A stretch of 64,000 bases of DNA from Aquimarina aquimarini. GTDB lineage: Bacteria; Bacteroidota; Bacteroidia; Flavobacteriales; Flavobacteriaceae. This document shows positions 17,528-26,085 of this stretch, piece after piece. The translations under genes were made by a program, and so were the position numbers. Location: contig NZ_OMKE01000040.1 in assembly GCF_900299535.1 (NCBI RefSeq), forward strand, positions 1-64,000, in the 5' to 3' direction. The notes beneath the pieces were generated by a model. The model was not told where the DNA came from, did no database searches, and saw only the letters and a list, made by a program, of their open reading frames with translations. The stretch's first letter is position 1. Each line of letters opens with the position of its first letter.

Positions 17528-17697
17528 TTATTGCTAACGTTTATGTATATGAAAAAGTTGCGTGTTTGTGTGCGAGGATTTTCCGAAGGAAAATCAGAAG
17601 TTAGCAAACAAAGCAACAACCTTTATTTAAGCCTAAAATAGCCTTTTTTTATATACATTGTGGACTTGTACAACGGTTACTAGTGTTAGGCAATGCA
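17528..17697. repeat. cassette-boundary-like spacer element with nested hairpins
   Basis: Outer arms ATGTATATGAAAAA (17543) and TTTTTTATATACAT (to 17658) enclose a perfect GATTTTCC-GAA-GGAAAATC hairpin (17577-17595). The right end carries GACTTGTACAACGGTTACTA and GTGTTAGGC, immediately before the stop of the next minus-strand gene. Related right ends occur at 20141-20170 and 21080-21112. Read on the minus strand the element begins GCCTAAC and ends near GTTAGCA, which resembles integron attC core sites (RYYYAAC...GTTRRRY) with one mismatch in the second. Confidence 0.55.
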
Positions 17698-17699
17698 AT

Positions 17700-18314
17700 T
17701 TAGTCATAAACAAGGCAAGTTGTCCAAGGATATGCACATTGATATTTCTTTTGTATCCAACCTTGAAACAATTTCCCGTTATGCTTTATTTTCAGTTCTG
17801 CCCAAGTTCCACTTATTGCTATTAATTCAGATTCCGTGAAGCCTTTTATGCAAAATGCTATTTCAGATTCTGAATTTGGTTCGTTATAAAGTCTATATCC
17901 ATTTTCAATAAATCCTTTATCAGTCTTTTCATTTAAACAGTCAATTTTAGTTTCGCCTGTTGCACCTCCAATATCAATTATTAGATTTTTTGCCTTAATC
18001 CACTTGCCTTTATATTTTCCAATGTCATTATTTAACTTATTGTCTTCGCAAGCTGGTAAGACAATTACATTTTCTATTTTCAACCAACCGTCTTTTGAAT
18101 CAGATATTGCAAATTTATACCAACAATGAGGGTTGGTCAATGAATTTAATTCCGCTATTTTATTTTCATTTGGACTATTATAAATAGATATAGATCCAGT
18201 TGCTTTATTTGAATAAAAACATTCAACAAAATCTTCAAAAAATATTTTTGTTCTTTTCTGGGAAAAAATACCTAAAGAATTTAAAAGTAATAATGTCAGA
18301 ATGAGTTTTTTCAT
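17700..18314 (-). CDS. exported protein with SH3-like domains
   Basis: This protein of about 204 residues, read from the ATG at 18314, starts MKKLILTLLLLNSLGIFSQ, a signal peptide. The 21 extra residues of the longer frame derive from a palindromic spacer. Two SH3b-like segments are suggested by 'SISIYNSPNENKIAELNS...CWYKFAISDSKDGWLKIENV' and 'GYRLYNEPNSESEIAFCIKG...WAELKIKHNGKLFQGWIQKKY'. The role is probably periplasmic binding; the ligand is unknown. It is a single gene flanked by cassette-type spacers. Confidence 0.7.
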   Translation of the reverse strand: MKKLILTLLLLNSLGIFSQKRTKIFFEDFVECFYSNKATGSISIYNSPNENKIAELNSLTNPHCWYKFAISDSKDGWLKIENVIVLPACEDNKLNNDIGKYKGKWIKAKNLIIDIGGATGETKIDCLNEKTDKGFIENGYRLYNEPNSESEIAFCIKGFTESELIAISGTWAELKIKHNGKLFQGWIQKKYQCAYPWTTCLVYD

Positions 18315-18317
18315 ATG

Positions 18318-18386
18318 TTGCCTACCGTCTCTTGTATGTTGCATTTGCATCCCGCAGGGTGTATATGTAATATACAAATGTTATGT
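18318..18386. repeat. palindromic spacer element (GTCTCTTGTATG family)
   Basis: TTGTATGTTGCAT (18332-18344) pairs with ATGTAATATACAA (18365-18377) with two mismatches, around a CCC-GCA-GGG apical stem. The 25.9-kb spacer (25891-25945) has the same CGTCTCTTGTATG...TGC...TTTGC left half and its own apical stem. Confidence 0.65.
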
Positions 18387-18394
18387 GTAATTTT

Positions 18395-19333
18395 TTATTT
18401 ATTTACAATGTCCGCAATACCTCTAAAAAGATTTAAAGGATATTCTGCCCAGCGATTACACAAATAAAGATACCATTCTGTACCATATACTATATAAACC
18501 CGGCAATTATAACCATTATCGTTAAAATCTTCCAATTCTTCATTTCTTATACCCAAAAGGCGTTCAAGCACATAATCAGTTGGTTTGTATTTGTTTATTA
18601 GTTTAGTTGTCTCTTTATGAATTTTTTCATGATGGGATGCAATTGAACATTTATGATTTTTGGCGAGTAATTGTTCTGCATATTCTAAATAAATTTCATC
18701 TAATTTTTCTCCTCGTTCGATTGACATTCCATTTGGAGTATCATATGCTCCTTTTACCAATCTAATACTGCCAGTTAATCTTAACATTTCTTGAAAATCT
18801 TCTTCGGTTCTTTTTAAATATGCTTGAATAGTAATCCCGAGGTTATCGTGTCTTTTTAAAGTATCTTTGTAAATGTCCAATATTGAGTCAGTCCTATCGG
18901 TTCCTTCCATACTTATTATCACCTCTTGGTTACTCATTTTTGCTACTTCACATATAGCACTTAAATTCTGAACTGCTAGCTCTTTTGAAACCAAAAGACC
19001 AATATGGGATAGATCTAATGATATTGAAGAGTTGATACCGGTTGTTCTAATAGATTCTGCGAGCTTCAAAAATTCTTTTGTGGCATCATCTGCATCTTTT
19101 TCATTTCGTATACTTTCACCCATAAAATCTGTGGTAACGTCAAAGCCTTTTTTATTCCATTTTTGGATAGAGATTATTGTTTCATCTAAATTCTCACCTC
19201 CTATATATCTGTAAGCAGCTTTCTTTAAAGTTTTAAAAAGCATTTCATTTTGAAGGACAAAATTTTTAGCCTCTTCATTCAAAGCTGCTTTTTTTAGTGC
19301 AATTGTTCCTATTTTTAATAATTCTTGTTCCAT
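18395..19333 (-). CDS. proline dehydrogenase
   Basis: This 312-residue protein matches the FAD-dependent proline dehydrogenase barrel of PutA/PRODH, which oxidises proline to pyrroline-5-carboxylate. Visible blocks in order are 'FDVTTDFMGE', 'SISLDLSHIG', 'ISMEGTDRTDS', 'ITIQAYLKRTEED', 'IRLVKGAYDTP', 'IASHHE', 'YVLERLLGI' and 'RVYIVYGTEWYLYLCNRWAEYP'. The last block carries the flavin/substrate-binding region usually written RVYVPYG.EWY.Y..RR.AE. It is divergently transcribed from an Lrp/AsnC regulator 107 bases away, the classical arrangement for proline-responsive control. No P5C dehydrogenase gene is nearby, so that step must be encoded elsewhere. Confidence 0.9.
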   Translation of the reverse strand: MEQELLKIGTIALKKAALNEEAKNFVLQNEMLFKTLKKAAYRYIGGENLDETIISIQKWNKKGFDVTTDFMGESIRNEKDADDATKEFLKLAESIRTTGINSSISLDLSHIGLLVSKELAVQNLSAICEVAKMSNQEVIISMEGTDRTDSILDIYKDTLKRHDNLGITIQAYLKRTEEDFQEMLRLTGSIRLVKGAYDTPNGMSIERGEKLDEIYLEYAEQLLAKNHKCSIASHHEKIHKETTKLINKYKPTDYVLERLLGIRNEELEDFNDNGYNCRVYIVYGTEWYLYLCNRWAEYPLNLFRGIADIVNK

Positions 19334-19440
19334 CTGTTTTGATTTTATAATGTTTAAAATTAAATCATATCAAAATATTATAGCCTTGTATTTAAAGGAA
19401 TATGTTTATTTTTACCTTCGAATATTACAATTTTTGTAAA

Positions 19441-19872
19441 ATGGATAGCTTAAATAAAAGAATAATTGAAGTTTTAAGAGAGAATGCTAGAAGCTCATAT
19501 GTAGAAATTGGTAGGATAGTTGGGTTATCTGCACCTTCTGTTGCTGACCGCATTCAGAAAATGGAAGAATTAGGTTTAATTACTGGATATTTTACTCAAT
19601 TAAACCTAACTAAATTTGCTTACCATATTCAAGCAAACATTGCTTTAAAAATAGATTCACGCGGATTTAAAATTTTTGTGTCAAAACTTAGCGAATTCCC
19701 AGAAATCTTTGATTGCATCAAGGTAACAGGTGAATATTGTGTTTTCTTAAAAGTTGCAGTAAAGGATAATAATCAATTAGAAGATTTGATTGACAGGTTA
19801 ACTGTATATGGGCATCCAAATACTTCAATAATACTTTCAGATTACACAGATAGAACTTTTTTCAAACCTTAA
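19441..19872 (+). CDS. Lrp/AsnC-family transcriptional regulator
   Basis: This 143-residue protein starts at ATG 19441 (MDSLNKRIIEVLREN), the standard Lrp N-terminus. The frame to 19402 adds 13 non-conserved residues. The HTH is in 'SYVEIGRIVGLSAPSVADRIQKMEELGLI', and the C-terminal RAM ligand-binding domain includes 'IKVTGEYCVFLKVAVKDNNQLEDLIDRL'. It faces the proline dehydrogenase gene and is probably its proline-responsive regulator, by analogy with PutR/BkdR-type Lrp activators. The shared 107-bp intergenic region should hold its operator. Confidence 0.92.
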   Translation: MDSLNKRIIEVLRENARSSYVEIGRIVGLSAPSVADRIQKMEELGLITGYFTQLNLTKFAYHIQANIALKIDSRGFKIFVSKLSEFPEIFDCIKVTGEYCVFLKVAVKDNNQLEDLIDRLTVYGHPNTSIILSDYTDRTFFKP

Positions 19873-19879
19873 TCGGTTA

Positions 19880-20170
19880 TATTACACATAACGATTATGT
19901 TTATGATTAGTTGCTAAACTTTAACAACGTTAGTTTTTCATTTAAATTTACTTTGTTTTTGAACGAAATTTTCTCAATACGATTCGGCAGCAATTAATTA
20001 TAAACGGGGTGACTGCTACAGAACTATCTTTTTTGATAAAAATTTAAAATATTGAACGAAACCCTAAATAGTTAGTATTAATAATCAGTGAGTTGAGTTT
20101 GTTTAGAAAATAAGAAATGATAATTCTAAAAAGGTTTGGAGTCGCGCAACAGTCACCAGTGTTAGCAATA
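19880..20170. repeat. cassette-boundary-like spacer with inverted repeat
   Basis: TGTTTATGATTAGTTGCT (about 19897-19914) matches, inverted, AGCAATTAATTATAAAC (about 19989-20006) with two mismatches. The right end CGCAACAGTCACCAGTGTTAGC (20144-20165) is similar to the 17.66-kb and 21.08-kb element ends. ATTACACATAAC (19877-19888) is the inverse of GTTATGTGTAAT at 18379-18390, so the proDH-lrp pair is framed by inverted copies. Confidence 0.5.
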
Positions 20171-20177
20171 GTGCATT

Positions 20178-20879
20178 CTATTTCAACGATTTAATGAAAT
20201 TATTGAATTCATTTATTAATCGTATATCCTCTTCTCCTTCAATTGATGATTTAAGTAAATCGATTGTACTTTCTTTTTTATCTATAGGAAATTCATTGAT
20301 TATTTTTGGAGCAAAATCTAGAAGACTTGAAATTAATATATCATCCACTGTCTGGTTTTGATTTTCCAAAAAGGTCATAGTAGTGTAGCCTAAAAGAAAC
20401 TCCTGAAGTCCTTTAACTCCTTGATTAAATCCTCTCAAACGAGTTTTATAATTATAAGAATCTTCATCCAAAGTATTTAAGAATTCATTTGATAAAGAAA
20501 TTATTTTTATAGATTGATATCCAGTAGTAGCAGCTAACATAGCCTCTTCTTTAGAAATTGAATCCTGAGGAGGATTCAATTGAGATTTCATAATTAATGA
20601 AGTTTGCGTAAAAATAGGGGCTATAATTCCCATTTTAACCCTAGAACTTAAATTTTCTGGTATTTCTGGAAATTTATCTTGTTGATTATAAATATATTGT
20701 ATTAAAGTTGAATTTATCTTATATGGCAATCCAGACTTAATCCTCTGTGATAAGCTATCTAATTCAATTACTGCTGTTTCATGATTGTAGAGTTTATCAG
20801 AATTTTGAGAAAATGATTTTGTCGAAATTAAAAACAATAATTGAAGAAATATTAATTTAATCGTAGTTCTTGAAGTCAT
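20178..20879 (-). CDS. exported protein, unknown function
   Basis: This protein of about 233 residues begins at ATG 20879 (MTSRTTIKLIFLQLLFLIST), with the signal peptide ending near KSFSQ. An in-frame ATG at 20891 adds MTKY. The mature protein is largely helical with leucine- and isoleucine-rich segments such as 'GFNQGVKGLQEFLLGYTTMTFLENQNQ'. No family is recognised. It is a single-gene unit between cassette-type spacers. Confidence 0.6.
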   Translation of the reverse strand: MTSRTTIKLIFLQLLFLISTKSFSQNSDKLYNHETAVIELDSLSQRIKSGLPYKINSTLIQYIYNQQDKFPEIPENLSSRVKMGIIAPIFTQTSLIMKSQLNPPQDSISKEEAMLAATTGYQSIKIISLSNEFLNTLDEDSYNYKTRLRGFNQGVKGLQEFLLGYTTMTFLENQNQTVDDILISSLLDFAPKIINEFPIDKKESTIDLLKSSIEGEEDIRLINEFNNFIKSLK

Positions 20880-21079
20880 ATATTTTGTCATATTTATTAC
20901 AAATCTAGCAGATTTTTAATTGATTTGAAATTGCTTACTGCTACTTGAGTATTTCTGTTGTTTTTTTACAGGCTCTTTAACTTCGAAATAGGGGCTTTTA
21001 AAATCTATGTTGAATAAGCCATGGAACAAAAAAATCTCTTTAGAGAGGCTTATATAAAGCCTTTTTCTTTAAAATTATA

Positions 21080-21112
21080 GACTTGTGCAACGGTTACCAT
21101 TGGTCGTAACCA
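21080..21112. repeat. spacer end motif (third copy)
   Basis: GACTTGTGCAACGGTTACCA (21080-21099) followed by TCGTAACCAG matches the end motif at 17663-17682 (18 of 20 bases), again directly before a minus-strand stop codon. GTCGTAACCAG also recurs at about 25969-25979. Confidence 0.7.
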
Positions 21113-21118
21113 GTTTTT

Positions 21119-22207
21119 CTATAGTTCATCAAGTATCGCAGGTATCAATTCTTGGAAAAACACATTATTAAAATATCTACCACTACAATTCGTTACAATG
21201 CTAATTGAAATGTTCTTTTTAGCATTATAAAAAACCATAGATTGATATTTTAATGTACTTCCAAAATGACCAATATATTGTTGTCCATTATACGTTAGTT
21301 TCATAATTCCGTTACCGTGTTTCGAGGTTATTCCACTTCCAATAGGTATGGTCATAGATTCCATTTCTATCCATTCTTCCATTTCAGATATAGTACTTGA
21401 TTTTAAGATTGATTTATCTCTAAATAATTTAGTTAAAAATTTATCAAGTGTTTCTGTATCAGTGTAGGCTCCTCCATCAAAGCCATAATATTCTCTCCAA
21501 TCAGAAACATCTGGACTTGCCTGTTCTGTTTGCCCGAAAAAAGCCTGTAAACCATTTTCATCAATTCCCATTTTTATGTCAGAAAGATTGTTGGCTCTAT
21601 AAAAGTTATTGAAAGCAACTTCATAGGATTCTCCTATAATAGTTTCTACGATTTTTTGAAGAAAAAGATAATTGGTGTTACTGTATGAAAAACTACCACT
21701 ATTTTCTGTTGTATCATTAATAAGTAATATTTTTTCCTCAAATGTCTTTGGTGCATTATTGTTCATTACACTTGTAATCCAATCAGGGTTTTTGGTATAG
21801 TCAGATAAGCTACTTGTATGGTTTAATAGATTTTTAATGGTCAAGTTTTCAATTCCTGTTATTGGTTGAGTGAGATTTACATAATCTGTAACTTTGTCAT
21901 TTATTTTAAGTTTTTCGTTCTCTATAAGTTTAAAAATTAATACCGAGGAGAGAAATTTGGTTGTACTTCCGATTCCATAAATACTTTGTTTTTCAACCTC
22001 TTTGTGGTTGTAGTTAAAATCTATGACATCTTGTTCCGTGGTAATTGTAAGTTCCAATGATGGAATATTTTTGCTTTTAGCAATTTTGATGACTTTCTTC
22101 TCAATTTTACTTGAAAGGTTAGACGATTCTATTGTTTCTTTTTCACAGGAAGTGACTAAAAATAATTGGCTTATTATTAGCAATAAGTATATGGTCATTT
22201 TATTCAT
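21119..22207 (-). CDS. serine hydrolase (class C beta-lactamase/PBP-like), lipoprotein
   Basis: This 362-residue lipoprotein (signal ending FLVTSC, Cys21) has the beta-lactamase/transpeptidase-like fold of family PF00144. The SxxK nucleophile is S-T-T-K in 'YGIGSTTKFLSSVLIF', the Y-x-N motif is in 'GSFSYSNTNYLFLQKI', and the third motif H-x-G is in 'QYIGHFGSTLKYQS'. Members include D-aminopeptidases, esterases and PBP4*-like enzymes; genuine cephalosporinase activity is unlikely without supporting data. It is the last gene of a tight minus-strand stretch of envelope enzymes (21.1-24.6 kb). Confidence 0.88.
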   Translation of the reverse strand: MNKMTIYLLLIISQLFLVTSCEKETIESSNLSSKIEKKVIKIAKSKNIPSLELTITTEQDVIDFNYNHKEVEKQSIYGIGSTTKFLSSVLIFKLIENEKLKINDKVTDYVNLTQPITGIENLTIKNLLNHTSSLSDYTKNPDWITSVMNNNAPKTFEEKILLINDTTENSGSFSYSNTNYLFLQKIVETIIGESYEVAFNNFYRANNLSDIKMGIDENGLQAFFGQTEQASPDVSDWREYYGFDGGAYTDTETLDKFLTKLFRDKSILKSSTISEMEEWIEMESMTIPIGSGITSKHGNGIMKLTYNGQQYIGHFGSTLKYQSMVFYNAKKNISISIVTNCSGRYFNNVFFQELIPAILDEL

Positions 22208-22289
22208 TTTCTAAATTGTTTTCAATACTTTTTTTGGTATCTAGCCAAATTATGACAAATTGTATTTGACATCTGCAAGCATTACATGG

Positions 22290-23357
22290 CTATTTTACAA
22301 GACTACTATTCAGTACTATTTTTCTTATTTCATTTTCAAAATGATAAACAATATTACTATCTTCATTATATATGTTTTCTAATACAATAACATTAATGTC
22401 TTTTTCAGGTATATAAAACTTAATAGATGCAAAGCCTAGTCCTTTACCTGCATGACCTATAATTTTTATAGATTTATTGTCATCAATTCTAACACCATAA
22501 CCATATCCAATTTTTTCACTCCCAAAAGCACTGTGTTGTCCAGTAATATTATAACTGGTCATTAGGTTGTAGGTTTTTGGTTTTAATATTTTGCCATTAT
22601 GAAGTTTTGTATCCCAAATACTCAGGTCTATTGCGTTAGATATAATTCCTCCAGCAGGAATAAAATCTTTCCACCATTTTTCAGATATTCCAAGTTCATT
22701 AAATTTCACTAATTCAAGTTTCTCATTAGAAACTCTATATCCATTGATTAATTGGTTTTTATGCATTTCATAACAATAAGTATTGTTCATTTTTAGCTTT
22801 TCAAATAAGTTGTTAGCTATCTGAATATATTTTTTCTCTGTTACATTTTCGATTATTCTACCCAACAAACCATAGGCAGGATTACTATATTTGTACTCTG
22901 TTCCTGGTTCAAAGATTAATGGCTTGTCAATCCCTATAATTCCAGATGACATATTTAATAACTGATGGACTGTTACAGTATTTGCCCAAGTTTGCTTTAG
23001 GTCTGGTAAGTATTTTTTAATTGGGCTTTTTAAGTCTATTTTTCCTTTTTCTACTTCTTTTAAAATCAAAACAGCAGTTATCTGTTTACTATTAGATTGG
23101 ATTCTAAAGTTGTCTTTTATTGAAATAGATGTTTTATCTTCAAAATTTGAATAACCATACGTTTTTGAATACTTTGTTTTGCCCTTCTGTGTTATAAGGA
23201 TAATACCATTAAAATTTCTTGGACTTGTAGTTTGAATTAAACTATCAATTTTAACCGAGTAGCTATTTATTTGTTTTTTATTGCTATTTCTACCACTGTT
23301 ACAATTTATAAGAAGTATGCCAAGTAATAGAGGCAAATAGTTATAAATATGTTTCAT
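22290..23357 (-). CDS. serine hydrolase (beta-lactamase family), lipoprotein
   Basis: This protein of about 355 residues starts at ATG 23357 (MKHIYNYLPLLLGILLINC, lipobox Cys19). The longer frame adds MIIKSNF. Motifs are S-N-S-K in 'FRIQSNSKQITAVLIL', Y-S-N in 'EYKYSNPAYGLLGRI' and H-x-G in 'IIGHAGKGLGFASI'. It resembles its neighbour at 21119 only at family level, so it is probably an independent acquisition rather than a recent duplication. It is separated by 47 bases from an NTF2-like gene upstream and probably co-transcribed with it. Confidence 0.88.
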   Translation of the reverse strand: MKHIYNYLPLLLGILLINCNSGRNSNKKQINSYSVKIDSLIQTTSPRNFNGIILITQKGKTKYSKTYGYSNFEDKTSISIKDNFRIQSNSKQITAVLILKEVEKGKIDLKSPIKKYLPDLKQTWANTVTVHQLLNMSSGIIGIDKPLIFEPGTEYKYSNPAYGLLGRIIENVTEKKYIQIANNLFEKLKMNNTYCYEMHKNQLINGYRVSNEKLELVKFNELGISEKWWKDFIPAGGIISNAIDLSIWDTKLHNGKILKPKTYNLMTSYNITGQHSAFGSEKIGYGYGVRIDDNKSIKIIGHAGKGLGFASIKFYIPEKDINVIVLENIYNEDSNIVYHFENEIRKIVLNSSLVK

Positions 23358-23404
23358 AAAATTTGATTTTATTATCAATAGTTCTTAGGTTTAATGTTCT
23401 ATTC

Positions 23405-23857
23405 TTAATTTATTTTATTGGCAATTGTGTTCTTTTTTAATTTTACGGTGTAAATTTTACTTACTATTTTCCATATGCCATCAATTTTGAGTAGCTGCAT
23501 ATAGTCTGTAACTATAGCTCTAGGAGATTCTGTTTCTAATTTTGCACTTGCAGCTGTATCAGTTATATTTATATATACAATCTTACTCTTTACATTTGGT
23601 TTTGAAACAGAACGCTTTTTTGCTTTTTTAAAAACTTCTAAGGCATTTGATTCTCTGTATTTTTTAGTCTTTAAGGAAATACTTTTCATCATGGCATTTT
23701 GATGAAAACCTTTTTTTATCACTTCAAAGTCATCTACAAGGTCTCCATCTAGATAATAATGTAATGTTTTTTCAATAAGGCTATAATCTGATTCTTGAGC
23801 AAAAGTTAATGCTGAAAAACTTAAGAAAAATAGTAGCAAGTAAATTGTTTTTTTCAT
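23405..23857 (-). CDS. exported NTF2-like (lumazine-binding-type) protein
   Basis: This 150-residue protein has a signal peptide ending at ALTFAQ, followed by an NTF2-like fold. It opens with the helix 'YSLIEKTLHYYLDGDL' and continues 'FHQNAMMKSIS', 'IVYINITDTAASAKLETES' and 'DYMQLLKIDGIWKIVSKIYTVK'. This is the pattern of the putative lumazine-binding/DUF4440-like family. It is usually a small ligand-binding or accessory protein; no catalytic residue is evident. It is 16 bases from the upstream DJ-1/PfpI gene and 47 bases from the downstream serine hydrolase, so a three-gene operon is likely. Confidence 0.8.
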   Translation of the reverse strand: MKKTIYLLLFFLSFSALTFAQESDYSLIEKTLHYYLDGDLVDDFEVIKKGFHQNAMMKSISLKTKKYRESNALEVFKKAKKRSVSKPNVKSKIVYINITDTAASAKLETESPRAIVTDYMQLLKIDGIWKIVSKIYTVKLKKNTIANKIN

Positions 23858-23873
23858 TTTTATAAATTTATAA

Positions 23874-24629
23874 TTATTTATTCTTTTGGAGTAATTTAAT
23901 CACTTCTTGAGCCACGGATGCTGATGCAGAAGGGTCTTGTCCTGTCACCAACCTGCCATCAGTTACAAAATAATTGTCTCTTCTTTTATTTGAGTAGGTA
24001 AAATTACCTCCACGTTGCCTTATCAACTTTTCAATAGAAAAAGGAAAGGTTTTATATTTTTCAGAGGTTAGATTTTCAAATATATCTGGGTAACCACTTA
24101 CATGTTTTTGATTGTATAAGTAATTACCTCCTTTAGTCTTTAAATTTACAATCCCAGCGGTTCCATGACAAACAGCAGAGATAATACCATTATTTTCGTC
24201 ATATATCTTAATTGCAATTTTTTGGATAGGTTTATTTTCAGGAACTCCAAACATTGCAGCTCCTCCACCTACATAATACAGTGCCTTATAATTAGAAATC
24301 TTGACTTTCTCTGGTGATAATGTCTTTTTAAGTTTGTTTAAGAGTTTAGTATTATTTAAGTATTTCTTTTGAATAGGGTTTGTTTTATTTAAGTAACCAA
24401 AAGTAATAGAACCTCCTTTGGGGCTCACAAAATCTACTTTATAGCCTGCTTTTACAAATACATCGTAGGCATATACTATTTCTCCAAAATGATTGGATGT
24501 TTTTAAGGTTGATTTACCATAAGTCTGTTGATTTGAAACTACAAATAAAATCTTATTTTGTAAAAGGCTTTCATTTTTAGAGGCTATTAATAAGAATGCT
24601 AAATGAAATAATAAAATAATTTTTTGCAT
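23874..24629 (-). CDS. DJ-1/PfpI-family type 1 glutamine amidotransferase-like protein, exported
   Basis: This 251-residue protein begins with a hydrophobic signal-like segment. It has the Hsp31/DJ-1 fold, with the nucleophile Cys in 'GIISAVCHGTAGIVNLK', an oxyanion-type 'YYVGGGAAMFG', and the C-terminal 'NYFVTDGRLVTGQDPSASASVAQEV' typical of this class. Relatives act as glyoxalase III/deglycases or chaperones. It is the first gene of the cluster with NTF2-like and serine hydrolase genes. The export signal is unusual for the family and suggests a periplasmic detoxification or protease-like role, which is only an inference. Confidence 0.85.
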   Translation of the reverse strand: MQKIILLFHLAFLLIASKNESLLQNKILFVVSNQQTYGKSTLKTSNHFGEIVYAYDVFVKAGYKVDFVSPKGGSITFGYLNKTNPIQKKYLNNTKLLNKLKKTLSPEKVKISNYKALYYVGGGAAMFGVPENKPIQKIAIKIYDENNGIISAVCHGTAGIVNLKTKGGNYLYNQKHVSGYPDIFENLTSEKYKTFPFSIEKLIRQRGGNFTYSNKRRDNYFVTDGRLVTGQDPSASASVAQEVIKLLQKNK

Positions 24630-25003
24630 GTTAAACGAAAGTTTACTGCAAGCTATATTTTATTTTAAATATAATATAACAATATTATCTGTTAGAAGTA
24701 CGGATTTATAATTTAGAACTAATTACACTTAAATTATTTATTTAATTAACTGGTAGGTGTTTACATCAGTATTTTTTTAAAAGGTGATAAAAAAGTAGAT
24801 TTTTGAATTAAAGCCACTCTTATAAACTATACCTTCAATAGTATACTTAGAATTAGTGCGAAGCTGGACTACTTACTTTAGTTGCGACAAAAAACATAAG
24901 TCTCAAATTTTATTCACTACTTTTCTGAGTTTACAGGATCTTTACATCAAATAAAAAATCCAAGTCAACTAACTCGGATTTTTCTTAATGGTGTTATCAA
25001 GTT
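24630..25003. other. intergenic region with a terminator
   Basis: No gene was seen in this 374-bp stretch. The part next to 25003 holds the terminator of the porin gene (24953-24985). The rest is AT-rich and must contain the promoter for the 24629-22290 minus-strand cluster, but I could not pick a convincing box. Confidence 0.5.
24953..24985 (-). terminator. terminator of the porin-family gene
   Basis: On the minus strand AATCCGAGTT and GACTTGGATT pair around a short loop and are followed by a T run. The hairpin lies about 20 bases after the stop of the outer-membrane protein gene. Confidence 0.7.
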
Positions 25004-25567
25004 TCAGAAAAAGAAATAACCAATTGATAACTGAAATACTCCATTTCTGTTTTTATCTGAAATACCATCTATATTATTAATGTTAGTTAGTCCAAGATTA
25101 TATCTCACACCAAAATTGAGCCCGTTATCAAGTTTATAACCTAAACCAAAATTAATTCCAAAATCTGTTGTTTTAAGAAGGTCTTTATAATCTTTGGTAC
25201 CTCCTTTAGTAGAAAGTAAAAAACCAATTTGAGGTCCAGTTTCTAGACTCAATCTTTTTGTAACATAGTACTTTGCCATTAATGGAATATTTAAATAGTT
25301 TAGTGCAATAATGCCTTCAGAATCAATGCTTGTATCATATCCTTGTCCGGAATATAATAATTCAGGTTGCAAAGAGAATTTTTCAGAAATGAGCATTTCC
25401 GCCTGAAGACCAAAATGAAAACCTGTTATAGGGTCAAGACTGTCTGTATTGTCTCCGGTTATAAACGCCAAGTTTAAACCTGCTTTAGCACCAAGTCTAA
25501 TTTTTTGTGCATTAATATTTGATAATCCTAAAACTGTTATAAAAGTTATTAATACTACTTTTTTCAT
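25004..25567 (-). CDS. porin-family outer-membrane beta-barrel protein
   Basis: This 187-residue protein has a signal peptide (MKKVVLITFITVLGLSNINA). The remainder is an eight-strand-like barrel of the OMP_b-brl_2 type: 'IRLGAKAGLNLAFITGD', 'GFHFGLQAEMLISEKFSLQPELLYSGQGY', 'LNIPLMAKYYVTKRLSLETGPQIGFLLS', and a C-terminal 'GVFQLSIGYFFF' ending in aromatic residues as needed for BAM recognition. It is a single gene with its own terminator. Its function is structural or small-molecule passage and unknown in detail. Confidence 0.88.
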   Translation of the reverse strand: MKKVVLITFITVLGLSNINAQKIRLGAKAGLNLAFITGDNTDSLDPITGFHFGLQAEMLISEKFSLQPELLYSGQGYDTSIDSEGIIALNYLNIPLMAKYYVTKRLSLETGPQIGFLLSTKGGTKDYKDLLKTTDFGINFGLGYKLDNGLNFGVRYNLGLTNINNIDGISDKNRNGVFQLSIGYFFF

Positions 25568-26085
25568 TAATTTATGTGTTTTGATTTAATTACTGCGAAT
25601 TTAGATTTCAAAACAAAACAAAAGTTAATTTTGCGATTAGAGAAGTATTGAAACGAAGGAATTTTACGAATTAGGACTTTTTTCAAGCTTTCTAAAGCTT
25701 CTTTATATTGTACATTCTTACAGAGATTTGTGTATTTTAATAATCGACCTCTACAGGATGTTTTAAAATGATCAATAAAATATAGTAACGTTTTCTATAC
25801 TCTTTTTATGGTTTTCTATTGGGTTTATTTTTCAAATAAAATGCTTTACTAAAATATAGTTTTGTGGAATTGAGTAAGGTTGTGTTTACTACGTCTCTTG
25901 TATGGTGCGTTTGCCTGCCGAAGCGGCATATGCACTATACACTTCTTAAGTTTGAAAGATAGTAAATTGTCGTAACCAGCACTTTTTCATAATCAAACTA
26001 AAACTCCATTTTAAAATACATTCCAACTTGTTGACTATCCTAAATCCGTATAAGTTTCGTTTTACTGGTAGTAGTGTTCTTTTGT
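25568..26085. other. intergenic region with a palindromic spacer element
   Basis: No gene was seen in this 518-bp stretch. It contains the palindromic element at 25891-25945 and a GTCGTAACCAG motif at 25969-25979 shared with the 21.1-kb spacer. A small AAGCTT-type hairpin (CAAGCTTTCTAAAGCTTC) lies near 25684. Confidence 0.5.
25891..25945. repeat. palindromic spacer element (GTCTCTTGTATG family)
   Basis: GTATGGTGC (25900-25908) pairs with GCACTATAC (25932-25940) around an apical TGCCG-AAG-CGGCA stem. The left half CGTCTCTTGTATG is shared with the 18.32-kb element. Confidence 0.7.

Noticed and set aside
21119..23357. The two adjacent serine hydrolases considered as a recent tandem duplication
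   Set aside because: They share only family-level motifs; signal peptides, loops and C-termini differ widely.
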